The notes: generated from the sequence alone by a model not told the origin. A stretch of 5,635 nucleotides of DNA from Bacteroidota bacterium (GCA_023409675.1 JAEYRC010000358.1:1-5635), one strand, 5' to 3'; positions 1 to 5,545 are shown, numbered from the stretch's first letter. Translations and numbers: made by a program.

Positions 1-752
1 TTGGCCAGATGTGTGTACAGCCGGGGATGGTGAAGAACACCTATGGAACCGGTTGTTTTATGCTGATGAATACCGGAACCAAGCCTGTACTTTCCGGCAA
101 TAACCTGCTCACGACCATAGCCTGGAAGATAGGGGATGAAGTGCATTATGCGCTGGAGGGCGGAGTGTTTATTGCGGGAGCCGTTGTTCAATGGTTACGC
201 GATGAACTCGGAGTTATAAAATCTTCGGGAGAAATTGAAAAGCTGGCGGGCTCTGTTGAAGATAACGGTGGTGTGTATTTTGTTCCGGCCTTTGCCGGCC
301 TGGGTGCTCCTTACTGGGATCAGTATGCGCGCGGCTCCATATTCGGACTTACCCGCGGCGCAAATTCCGGGCATATCGCCAGGGCCGCAGTAGAAAGCAT
401 GGCATATCAGACTATGGACGTGTTGAATTCCATGAATGCAGATGCCGGTCTGGAAGTTAAGGAAATCAGGGTTGACGGGGGAGCTACGGTTAACGATGCT
501 TTAATGCAGTTTCAAAGTGATGTCTTGTCATGCGCGGTAATACGACCCGCAATTACCGAAACCACTGCGTTGGGCGCGGCTTACCTGGCCGGTCTGGCGA
601 TCGGGTTCTGGTCGGGCATTGATGAGATACAACAATACTGGACAGCCGAAAAAACCTTTCATCCCCAGATGGATAAGGAGCGCCGAAATCAATACATTTC
701 CAACTGGAAACGTGCCGTGAAGGCGGTTCAGGTATGGGCTTCTGAAAAATAA
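1..752 (+). CDS. glpK: Glycerol kinase, C-terminal half (5' end cut by window)
   Basis: Cytoplasmic kinase that uses ATP to phosphorylate glycerol to sn-glycerol-3-phosphate, trapping glycerol that enters through GlpF. The reading frame enters from the left edge with the first whole codon at base 3, giving 249 visible residues. From memory of E. coli GlpK (about 500 residues) this is roughly residue 252 onward, so the N-terminal FGGY domain and the catalytic Asp of the GDQQ segment lie just outside. Visible family landmarks are NTYGTGCFML (ATP phosphate-binding region, about bases 36-68), VPAFAGLGAPYWD, ARGSIFGLTRG, the adenosine-binding RVDGGA (VDGG at 471-482), MQFQSD and TALGAAYLAGLAIGFW. 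The end, NWKRAVKAV, matches the usual C-terminal helix, and the TAA stop is at 750-752. The internal ATG at base 9 is not the start. The gene is intact as far as visible. Identification is very secure; the missing part is a window effect. Confidence 0.97.
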   Translation, partial: GQMCVQPGMVKNTYGTGCFMLMNTGTKPVLSGNNLLTTIAWKIGDEVHYALEGGVFIAGAVVQWLRDELGVIKSSGEIEKLAGSVEDNGGVYFVPAFAGLGAPYWDQYARGSIFGLTRGANSGHIARAAVESMAYQTMDVLNSMNADAGLEVKEIRVDGGATVNDALMQFQSDVLSCAVIRPAITETTALGAAYLAGLAIGFWSGIDEIQQYWTAEKTFHPQMDKERRNQYISNWKRAVKAVQVWASEK

Positions 753-775
753 ATTATCTGTAAAACTATCTTTGT

Positions 776-1486
776 ATGGGCATTTTCCTGAGTGAATTAA
801 TTGGTACGGCTATCCTGGTCTTATTGGGCAATGGTGTGGTAGCCAACGTAATTCTTAAACACACCAAAGGACATAATGGAGGCTGGATCGTGATAACCTT
901 TGGCTGGGCTATCGCTGTATTCGTAGCGGTTTTTGTCGCGGCAAAAGGCAGTGGCGCGCATATCAATCCCGCGATTACACTGGCTTTCGCGTATCTCGGA
1001 AAAATAAGCTGGGCGCTGGTTCCGGAATATGTCGCCGGTCAGTTTCTCGGAGGTATGGCCGGTGCCACACTGGTATGGGTCTGTTATCGCTCGCATTATC
1101 TTCAAACCGAAGATACCGGCACTAAACTGGCTACTTTCGCCACCATGCCGGCTATAAACAGTCCTGTTAATAATTTTATCACCGAAATGATTGCCACGTT
1201 CATCCTGGTGTTTGCCGTGTTGTTCATTGCAGCGCCTTCAAGCAGCCTTGGCGCTTTGGATGCCCTTCCGGTGGCCCTGCTGGTTTTGGGTCTTGGACTG
1301 AGCCTGGGTGGCCCCACAGGCTATGCTATTAATCCGGTTCGTGATCTTCCTCCCCGCATCATGCATGCCCTGCTTCCTTTTGGCAGCAAAGGACCTTCCG
1401 GCTGGGGTTACAGTTGGGTGCCGGTTCTCGGACCAATCGTAGGGGGAATACTCGCTGCGATTTGTTATGGATTGGTGGAGGGGTAG
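776..1486 (+). CDS. glpF: Glycerol facilitator (MIP/aquaglyceroporin family) with variant second NPA motif
   Basis: Inner-membrane channel for passive glycerol entry. It has 236 residues, the short Gram-positive/Bacteroidetes-type length, with six hydrophobic segments (about 3-26, 36-54, 80-104, 133-152, 163-178, 213-233) and two re-entrant half-helices. The first pore motif is normal: SGAHINPA, NPA at 64-66. The second reads GYAINPVRDLPPR, so NPA is NPV (186-188) and the usual DxGP is DLPP. Aligning by eye to E. coli GlpF, the selectivity-filter positions W48, G191, F200 and R206 correspond to W44, G174, Y183 and R189, a glycerol-type filter. The ATG at 776 gives a normal N-terminus (FLSELIGTAILVLLG) and follows the glpK stop by 23 bp, so the two are probably co-transcribed. 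No Shine-Dalgarno is seen. The family is certain; strict glycerol selectivity is inferred from the filter and the glpK neighbour. Confidence 0.95.
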   Translation: MGIFLSELIGTAILVLLGNGVVANVILKHTKGHNGGWIVITFGWAIAVFVAVFVAAKGSGAHINPAITLAFAYLGKISWALVPEYVAGQFLGGMAGATLVWVCYRSHYLQTEDTGTKLATFATMPAINSPVNNFITEMIATFILVFAVLFIAAPSSSLGALDALPVALLVLGLGLSLGGPTGYAINPVRDLPPRIMHALLPFGSKGPSGWGYSWVPVLGPIVGGILAAICYGLVEG

Positions 1487-1530
1487 GAGCCTTTATGGGC
1501 CCGGGCTGATAAGTGTCCAGCCTCCATCAA
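1472..1530. repeat. Imperfect inverted repeat spanning the convergent glpF/SDR stop codons
   Basis: TTGGTGGAGG (1472-1481) and CCTCCATCAA (1521-1530) can pair over 10 positions, one of them a G-T wobble, with a 39-nt loop. The arms lie inside the last codons of the two converging genes, and the stop codons (1484-1486 and 1493-1495) sit in the loop. No T-tract follows either arm, so it is not a standard intrinsic terminator. Both arms are coding (GlpF GLVEG, SDR IVDGGW), so chance is a real alternative. Confidence 0.3.
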
Positions 1531-2254
1531 CAATGAGGTGCTGACCGGTTATATGCCTCGATAAAGGCGATACCAAAAACAGTGCGGCATGTGCAATATC
1601 AGCTACTGAAGCAGGCCTGCCCATAGGCGTGCGCTCCGACCAGGCTGCAGCATAATCCGGATCACCTGATGTTCGTTCAGTGAGGGTTGCCCCCGGCGCT
1701 ATCGCATTGATGGTGATATGATGCGGAGACAGCTCAATAACAAGGTTACGGGCAAGCATTTCAATAGCCGCTTTACTCATTCCATACGCCGCGAGATCTT
1801 TATGAGCCTGATGACCGGTAACCGATGACATCAGCAAAATGGAACCGCCCGATCCCTGAGCGATCATCTGCCGGGCAGCACGTTGAGCCAGAAAAAAACT
1901 TCCGCCGGCATTGGTTTGCATCACCTGGTTGAAATGTTCGGGCTGATATTCGAGAAAATTTCCAAAATGCGTGATTCCCGCATTGGCAATCGCGATATCC
2001 AGTCGTCCAAACTGTCGCACTGCGGTATCCACCATTTTGTCGATCGTATGGGGTTGTGCGGCATCACCCGCTACCGCAACGCATTGGCCGCCAGCTGCGG
2101 AAAGCCGGCTTGCAGCTTCCTGTGCAATGGCTTCATTCCTGTCATTCAATATAACCGATGTTCCCCGCTCGCATAACTGGCGGCAGATTTCGAAACCTAT
2201 GCCATTGCCCGCTCCCGTAACGATGGCTGCAAGTCCGTTGAAGCCTGTTTCCAT
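1493..2254 (-). CDS. Classical short-chain dehydrogenase/reductase (SDR), substrate unknown
   Basis: Cytoplasmic NAD(P)-dependent oxidoreductase of 253 residues with a Rossmann fold, the typical length for classical SDRs. The glycine-rich cofactor motif TGAGNGIG is at 13-20, the structural NAG at 91-93, and the catalytic tetrad can be placed as N115, S144, Y157 and K161 (SSVTG, then YGMSK). A C-terminal VDGGW motif is present, as in FabG-like members. The end of the second strand reads NDRN with Asp38, which favours NAD(H), but the adjacent Arg leaves NADP(H) possible. The family covers FabG-type ketoacyl reductases, sugar dehydrogenases and many others, and nothing here fixes the substrate. 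The ATG start at 2254 places the glycine motif at the expected position. It lies 26 bp downstream of the TlpA-like gene on the same strand, so joint transcription is likely, and it converges on glpF with 6 bp between stops. Confidence 0.93.
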   Translation of the reverse strand: METGFNGLAAIVTGAGNGIGFEICRQLCERGTSVILNDRNEAIAQEAASRLSAAGGQCVAVAGDAAQPHTIDKMVDTAVRQFGRLDIAIANAGITHFGNFLEYQPEHFNQVMQTNAGGSFFLAQRAARQMIAQGSGGSILLMSSVTGHQAHKDLAAYGMSKAAIEMLARNLVIELSPHHITINAIAPGATLTERTSGDPDYAAAWSERTPMGRPASVADIAHAALFLVSPLSRHITGQHLIVDGGWTLISPGP

Positions 2255-2280
2255 GGCTTGTATGTTTTATGATCAGCAAA

Positions 2281-2802
2281 TTATTTCAGCAATTCACGAT
2301 ACTTGTCGGTGTCATAATTATCGCTGCCGTCGCGACGGTGGATCAGCTTTCCTGATTCATCAAAAATGAAGGTTGCCGGTATACCCCGAACATTAAACAA
2401 TTCGGGTAAATTCTGGGCAGGAGCATAAATGGGAAAACTGAACGATTCCTTGCTGCGGTAAAACTTGGCCGATTGAAAATCCTCATCCAGCGACAGCATG
2501 ATAAACTCGGATCGGTTACGGTCGGTACTGTTATACAATTTCTGAATGGAGGGCATTTCCGCACGGCAGGGCGGACACCATGTTGCCCATAAGTTGACAA
2601 AAAGCTTTTTACCCCTGAATGCTGCCAGGTCGCGGCGTGTACCCTGCTCATCTACCAGCATAAATGCCGGCAGGGATTCTGTATTTCCTTCTTCAGTTAC
2701 AGCAACTTCAGCAACTTTAGAATCATCCCCTGAAGAGGCATCGTCGCAGGAGTAAAGAAAAAATGCAGACAGGGCCAGAAATGTTAGTGATTTGATGTTC
2801 AT
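2281..2802 (-). CDS. TlpA/ResA-like thioredoxin-fold lipoprotein
   Basis: Predicted cell-envelope thiol-disulfide oxidoreductase of 173 residues. The N-terminus MNIKSLTFLALSAFFLYSC is a lipoprotein signal peptide with lipobox LYSC and lipidated Cys19. A charged linker (about 20-43) follows, then a TlpA/AhpC-TSA-type thioredoxin domain (about 44-173). The redox motif is WCPPC (Cys76 and Cys79) after FVNLWAT, and the cis-proline loop is GIPATFIFD (Pro142). WCPPC is typical of ResA/TlpA reductases used in cytochrome c maturation and related thiol reduction. The true partner is not shown by this neighbourhood, which has no cytochrome genes. Asp20 and Asp21 directly follow the lipid Cys; in Bacteroidetes, acidic residues there can belong to a surface-export signal, so side of the membrane and final location are open. 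It is the first gene of a likely two-gene unit with the SDR. No clear promoter was found upstream. Confidence 0.92.
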   Translation of the reverse strand: MNIKSLTFLALSAFFLYSCDDASSGDDSKVAEVAVTEEGNTESLPAFMLVDEQGTRRDLAAFRGKKLFVNLWATWCPPCRAEMPSIQKLYNSTDRNRSEFIMLSLDEDFQSAKFYRSKESFSFPIYAPAQNLPELFNVRGIPATFIFDESGKLIHRRDGSDNYDTDKYRELLK

Positions 2803-3000
2803 AAGATATACTCAATTAATTTTTCTTCAGCGATCAAGTTTTACTTGTACCAAAACCAGTCGCCGGAAACAGCAGCAATATACAGCCTTGAAATTGTATC
2901 ATCCCCATATTTACGTTAATAGTCTGCCATACTGTTGACGATGTGTGCCTGAGTGGAACTATGAATCAATATAAATGATTGGTTGTCAATTCGTATTACC

Positions 3001-3031
3001 TGAACTGAGGACCTTTTAATTGGTCAGTTTA
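3001..3031. repeat. Bulged hairpin / interrupted palindrome
   Basis: TGAACT plus GACC (3001-3006, 3010-3013) pairs with GGTCAGTTTA (3022-3031), leaving a 3-nt bulge (GAG, 3007-3009) and an 8-nt loop TTTTAATT. That is 10 pairs, one of them G-T. No T-run follows on either strand, so it is not a rho-independent terminator. It could be an operator or a structured 5' leader of a divergent transcript. Function is unknown. Confidence 0.35.
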
Positions 3032-3062
3032 CCGGAAGACCGTAGTAAGGCAATCCTACATC

Positions 3063-3191
3063 GGTGTGAATAAAATCGATTCTTTTCATCCGTTTTGTTT
3101 ATAGGGTGTGAATAATTTATTGTTTTAAAGTGCGCAGAAGTCAGAATTGTGCCGTTACTTTAATATGGTAAGCGTTCCATTTCTTCACACC
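3063..3191. promoter_or_regulatory. Three GGTGTGAA boxes: candidate regulator-binding sites
   Basis: The 11-mer GGTGTGAATAA occurs at 3063-3073 and again at 3105-3115. The start-to-start distance is 42 bp, four turns of B-DNA, so both would face the same side of the helix. An 8-bp core in inverted orientation (TTCACACC) lies at 3184-3191, ending 16 bp before the ATG at 3208. No other GGTGTGAA copy was noticed in the window. The arrangement suggests cooperative binding by a regulator of the 162-residue gene. The repeats are seen directly; their use as binding sites is inference and the protein is unknown. Confidence 0.45.
3093..3125 (+). promoter_or_regulatory. Weak promoter-like pair upstream of the 162-residue gene
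   Basis: TTTTG (3093-3097) resembles the Bacteroidetes -33 element. After 20 bp comes TATTGTTTT (from 3118), which only partly matches the -7 consensus TAnnTTTG because the T-run is shifted by one base. The second GGTGTGAATAA box lies in the spacer between the two elements. If real, the transcript would have a leader of roughly 75 nt. The match is poor, so this is only a candidate. Confidence 0.25.
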
Positions 3192-3207
3192 TGATAAATC
3201 ACCGGTT

Positions 3208-3696
3208 ATGACATGGTATTTGAATGGTGAGCAAAATGATCAAACCATCATCTGCGCGTTGCAAAAAGGCGCGGAATCGTTAATGCGCATCACCCTCAAA
3301 CTGCATCGGCAATCGATCCGGATTACCAGAAAAAACCTACGACGATTGTTTTTTATAGAGAAGGTTGGGCTTTGGGCGCACAAAACAATATTTAAAAATG
3401 AGTACGGTGTTGCCATAGGAAAGTCTTCCCACAATATCTGGCACAGCAATTCCGGAACAATTCAGTACAACGACCATAAATTTCACTATAATGTTGCTGA
3501 GGAAGCAGGCCAGCTGATTGTAAAACTATCCGATCATCATCATAATCCGCTTCAGGATATTGTACTCCATATCGAAGGATTAGCGCCCGCGCCTGATGCA
3601 AAATTTACCGATACATTCAACTCTATTATACTCAGTTGCTGCTGGCTTCTCGAAGAGGAAATGGAGCAGCAGGTGCGTCTGAAACAGGCGATCTGA
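3208..3696 (+). CDS. Uncharacterised 162-residue protein, possibly a tubby/LURP-one-like beta-barrel
   Basis: I do not recognise this family. It has 162 residues, no signal peptide and no long membrane segment, so it is probably cytoplasmic. A basic N-terminal part (about 27-46, many Arg/Lys) leads into alternating strand-like stretches (KTIFKNEYGVAIG, SGTIQYNDHKFHYNV, GQLIVKLSDHHHNP, DIVLHIEG) and a final hydrophobic helix (FNSIILSCCWLLEEE). That order, strands around NEYG and GTI followed by a C-terminal helix, recalls the tubby-C/LURP-one/scramblase fold, but this is a visual impression only. An in-frame stop at 3169-3171 limits the start to 3172 or later. ATG 3208 is the first choice; ATG 3283 (MRITLKLHRQ) is also plausible. 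It stands alone on its strand and ends 3 bp from the stop of the converging response-regulator gene. The GGTGTGAA boxes upstream suggest its own regulation. Confidence 0.7.
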   Translation: MTWYLNGEQNDQTIICALQKGAESLMRITLKLHRQSIRITRKNLRRLFFIEKVGLWAHKTIFKNEYGVAIGKSSHNIWHSNSGTIQYNDHKFHYNVAEEAGQLIVKLSDHHHNPLQDIVLHIEGLAPAPDAKFTDTFNSIILSCCWLLEEEMEQQVRLKQAI

Positions 3697-3699
3697 TCT

Positions 3700-4149
3700 T
3701 TAGGGATTATTCAATACAAAGTTTTCCTTATCCATGATCCACGGGCGCTCTGGCCAGTTCATGGAGAAAATTTGCCTGAATATTTTTTCCATGGAAAGAT
3801 ACCCCGAAGGTTTGCTCACATATAAACTGGCTCCCGCCTGGCGGCAGGCTTCTATTTCCTCCGGATTGCGGGCATGGGAATACATAATCACCGGAACATT
3901 ATCGTATACCGGAAGCTGCCTGATTTCTTTCAGGCATACAATGCCATGCCGCCCCGGCATATTGATATCCAGAAAAATTATTGTTGGAATAAGCTCAGCA
4001 TGCAGGAATCGGTCCAGTTCATCATAATTCAATACATGAAAGATATTATGCGGAATACCGATTGACTTCAGTATATCCCCCAACAGCAATAATTCATCCT
4101 CATCATCATCAGCCAGTAAGATATACTGAAAAGGCAGCGTTGAAAACAT
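3700..4149 (-). CDS. Stand-alone receiver-domain response regulator
   Basis: A 149-residue protein made almost entirely of one CheY-like receiver domain, with no DNA-binding or enzymatic output domain. Visible hallmarks are the acidic cluster ADDDED (Asp14-16), phospho-acceptor Asp61 in FLDINMPG, Ser91 at the switch Thr/Ser position (VIMYS), and Lys113 in the VSKP motif, so all key residues for phosphorylation are present. A tail of about 15 residues (PERPWIMDKENFVLNNP) follows the last helix. Such single-domain regulators usually pass phosphate on or act by protein-protein contact. No histidine kinase or phosphotransfer protein is in the window. The gene lies 74 bp downstream of the exported 390-residue protein on the same strand, so it could share its transcript. 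The ATG at 4149 fits the usual short lead before the first strand (YILLADDD). Confidence 0.94.
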   Translation of the reverse strand: MFSTLPFQYILLADDDEDELLLLGDILKSIGIPHNIFHVLNYDELDRFLHAELIPTIIFLDINMPGRHGIVCLKEIRQLPVYDNVPVIMYSHARNPEEIEACRQAGASLYVSKPSGYLSMEKIFRQIFSMNWPERPWIMDKENFVLNNP

Positions 4150-4179
4150 GTTGCAGGTTTTATACAGAAGTTGACAGGT

Positions 4180-4187
4180 TAAATGTA
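4180..4187 (-). promoter_or_regulatory. Possible -7 element for the response regulator
   Basis: On the minus strand TACATTTA matches seven of eight positions of the Bacteroidetes -7 consensus TAnnTTTG, 30 nt before the ATG at 4149. No good -33 TTTG was found at the right distance. It may allow separate expression of the regulator, but chance in this A+T-rich gap is likely enough to keep confidence low. Confidence 0.22.
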
Positions 4188-4223
4188 CTGATTCGCCAGT
4201 GCATTATAAAAATCTGTTTTAAT

Positions 4224-5396
4224 TTATCGGTAACGCTTAGCATAGATTTGTTTATACAGAATATTTTCAATCAGTAGCACGGTATTATAGGCAGGACTGT
4301 AATAATAGAATTTTCCCAGCCGGGTTTTTCCCAATAGCGTGTTGAAGGGATTGGGAAGCATGCCGGCCATATCGGCAATGAAAAAGACAAAATCATTTTC
4401 ATGCATTTCCGTAATGAGGTCGTGGGACAGTGTTATCAGTTCCTTGGGTGGTTCCTGCCCCCAGCGGTATAAGGCAGTGGATAGAATAAGCTTATCAATC
4501 AGGTTGTCGGCCTGCTCGTATTGCTGCCGGGCATCCGCTATTAGCATGGCGCGATGCTGTTCCAGTTCCGGCAGCGTAAACGCTTCCATCAGGCGCGAAA
4601 GGAGATACAATATAACCGGTGTGCGAGCATAATAGGGCGATATGTAGTGAGGATGCGTTATGTGGTGCCGGTTGCCGATCATTTTACCGATGAGTTGCTG
4701 AGTGGCTGAATCGGATGCATTGTAAGGAATGTCGTATTGGTTAACCATCAGCAATACATTGGCAAGCACACAGATGTCAAAATCAACGGGCATTTTTTCT
4801 CCGAACCAGGTTGAATAAGCTGGCATATGCTTGTATTCCTTAAAGGTGTTTTTAACCGTACGCACCGACCCGTTGGCATAGTGTTGCATATCCCGGTGTA
4901 CTGAAACAACGGTGCTTCGTTCTGCTCCCATGGCCATCAGTACAATCGAGGTAACATCAAGATCATCGGGAAGCGCCTGACTTTTGTTGAAAAGATTCAT
5001 CCAGCCTGAGTTCGGAAATATTTCAGGTGGATCTGTACTCCAATAATTATAGGTTGCGCGCCCTTTCTGATTCTCGAACCAGCGGTAAGAACCCATTGTG
5101 TTGGAGATGATCGTATCGGCAATTTTCTGCTGATTTTTGTTCAAATGCGGATGCAGGTATCGCAGGGTAAACCCTACCAAACCCGTATAAAAGCTGTTGG
5201 CGTCATTTTTATATACACCTTTACGCCAATGGTATTCGCGGTACGAAGCATATTGGCCGGGTTTGAAGTCGGGATGGCTGGAAACCTGTAATTGCTGAAG
5301 ATGCTGTAGCAGGGAATTCAGCAGGGTACTGTCACCTGCTCTGACCGGGCCACAGAAGGCACCAAAACACAATACAATTAAAAACAGTATTTTCAT
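4224..5396 (-). CDS. Exported protein of unknown function, predicted all-helical
   Basis: I do not recognise this family. The protein has 390 residues and starts with a standard signal peptide (MKILFLIVLCFGAFCGPVRA, likely cleavage VRA|GD after residue 20). The Cys residues there do not form a good lipobox, so a soluble periplasmic or secreted protein is expected. The mature part looks mainly alpha-helical. Distinctive blocks are YNYWSTDPPEIFPN (116-129), ALPDDLDVTS (141-150), AYSTWFGEKMPVDFD (193-207) and YYARTPVILYLLSRL (255-269). Repeated helix pairs with acidic motifs recall (alpha/alpha) toroid folds such as terpene cyclase-like or glycosidase-like proteins, but this is inference. The frame is open up to an ATG at 5438, but I chose 5396 because the signal peptide begins there and the -7 promoter element (5412-5419) lies between the two ATGs, so the longer form would not be transcribed. 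Downstream, 74 bp away, is the response regulator. Confidence 0.85.
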   Translation of the reverse strand: MKILFLIVLCFGAFCGPVRAGDSTLLNSLLQHLQQLQVSSHPDFKPGQYASYREYHWRKGVYKNDANSFYTGLVGFTLRYLHPHLNKNQQKIADTIISNTMGSYRWFENQKGRATYNYWSTDPPEIFPNSGWMNLFNKSQALPDDLDVTSIVLMAMGAERSTVVSVHRDMQHYANGSVRTVKNTFKEYKHMPAYSTWFGEKMPVDFDICVLANVLLMVNQYDIPYNASDSATQQLIGKMIGNRHHITHPHYISPYYARTPVILYLLSRLMEAFTLPELEQHRAMLIADARQQYEQADNLIDKLILSTALYRWGQEPPKELITLSHDLITEMHENDFVFFIADMAGMLPNPFNTLLGKTRLGKFYYYSPAYNTVLLIENILYKQIYAKRYR

Positions 5397-5411
5397 AAGC
5401 CGGCTATCGCT

Positions 5412-5442
5412 CAAAGGTATTAAGAACAACAGTTGCACACAA
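5412..5442 (-). promoter_or_regulatory. Bacteroidetes-type promoter for the exported protein
   Basis: Read on the minus strand, TTG (5442-5440, in ACTTG) is followed after 20 bp by TACCTTTG (5419-5412), an exact match to the -7 consensus TAnnTTTG with the known 19-21 bp spacing. Transcription should start a few bases downstream, near 5405-5408, leaving a leader of about 10 nt before ATG 5396. This is the best promoter in the window, and it excludes the ATG at 5438 as a start for transcripts from here. Confidence 0.7.
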
Positions 5443-5455
5443 GTTGATATACAAA

Positions 5456-5487
5456 TTTTGAATGTGATTACCGGTTATACTTTTTTG
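5456..5487 (+). promoter_or_regulatory. Possible divergent promoter for the gene at the right edge
   Basis: TTTTG (5456-5460) and a second TTTG (5484-5487) lie 23 bp apart, the distance expected between the TTTG parts of the Bacteroidetes -33 and -7 elements. The TA of the -7 element is displaced by two bases (TACTTTTTTG from 5478), so the match is imperfect. It would give a leader of about 50 nt before ATG 5546 and lies back to back with the minus-strand promoter. Confidence 0.33.
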
Positions 5488-5545
5488 TTCCTGATTTCTA
5501 TAGGATTCACGGAACTTAGCGGCAGACCTGATAAAATTTCCGTAA

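Larger units (their letters stand above)
2803..3207. other. 405-bp non-coding region between divergent genes
   Basis: This A+T-rich stretch separates the start of the minus-strand TlpA-like gene from the start of the plus-strand 162-residue gene. All reading frames are broken by stops into very short pieces, and no tRNA-like cloverleaf or rRNA sequence was recognised. What it does hold is a bulged hairpin (3001-3031), two direct and one inverted copy of GGTGTGAA (3063-3191), and a weak promoter-like pair (3093-3125). It probably carries the control regions of both flanking genes; no clear TAnnTTTG element could be assigned to the TlpA-like gene. Confidence 0.6.

Noticed and set aside
767..778. 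TATCTTTG, an exact match to the -7 consensus, one base before the glpF ATG at 776
   Set aside because: Transcription from it would start at or after the ATG, leaving no usable start codon, and there is no proper TTTG at -33. The next Met in GlpF is at residue 94, so a later start is impossible. Most likely chance, with glpF expressed from the glpK transcript.
821..1317. Minus-strand open frames opposite glpF (821-1105 and 1102-1317)
   Set aside because: They lie wholly antisense to an intact, well-recognised membrane channel gene and their translations show no family features.
1883..2369. Plus-strand open frames opposite the SDR and TlpA-like genes
   Set aside because: They are antisense to two genes with clear catalytic motifs and have no recognisable product.
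2343..2755. Further open frames overlapping the TlpA-like gene on both strands
   Set aside because: They are alternative frames of a gene with a clear lipobox and WCPPC motif; their translations resemble no family.
3734..4277. Plus-strand open frames opposite the response regulator
   Set aside because: They overlap a receiver domain with all phosphorylation residues intact, and their translations show no domain.
4339..4632. Plus-strand open frame inside the exported-protein gene
   Set aside because: It is antisense to a gene with a signal peptide and a good promoter, and its Ser/Arg-rich translation looks like a shadow frame.
1544..5478. ACCGGTTAT occurs three times (1544-1552, 3201-3209, 5470-5478)
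   Set aside because: One copy is inside the SDR coding region, the spacing to neighbouring genes differs, and the core ACCGGT is a simple palindrome. Too short to claim a shared site.
5509..5543. Inverted repeat ACGGAA / TTCCGT just before the last gene
   Set aside because: Only six pairs with a 23-nt loop and no extension; expected by chance in a region of this size.
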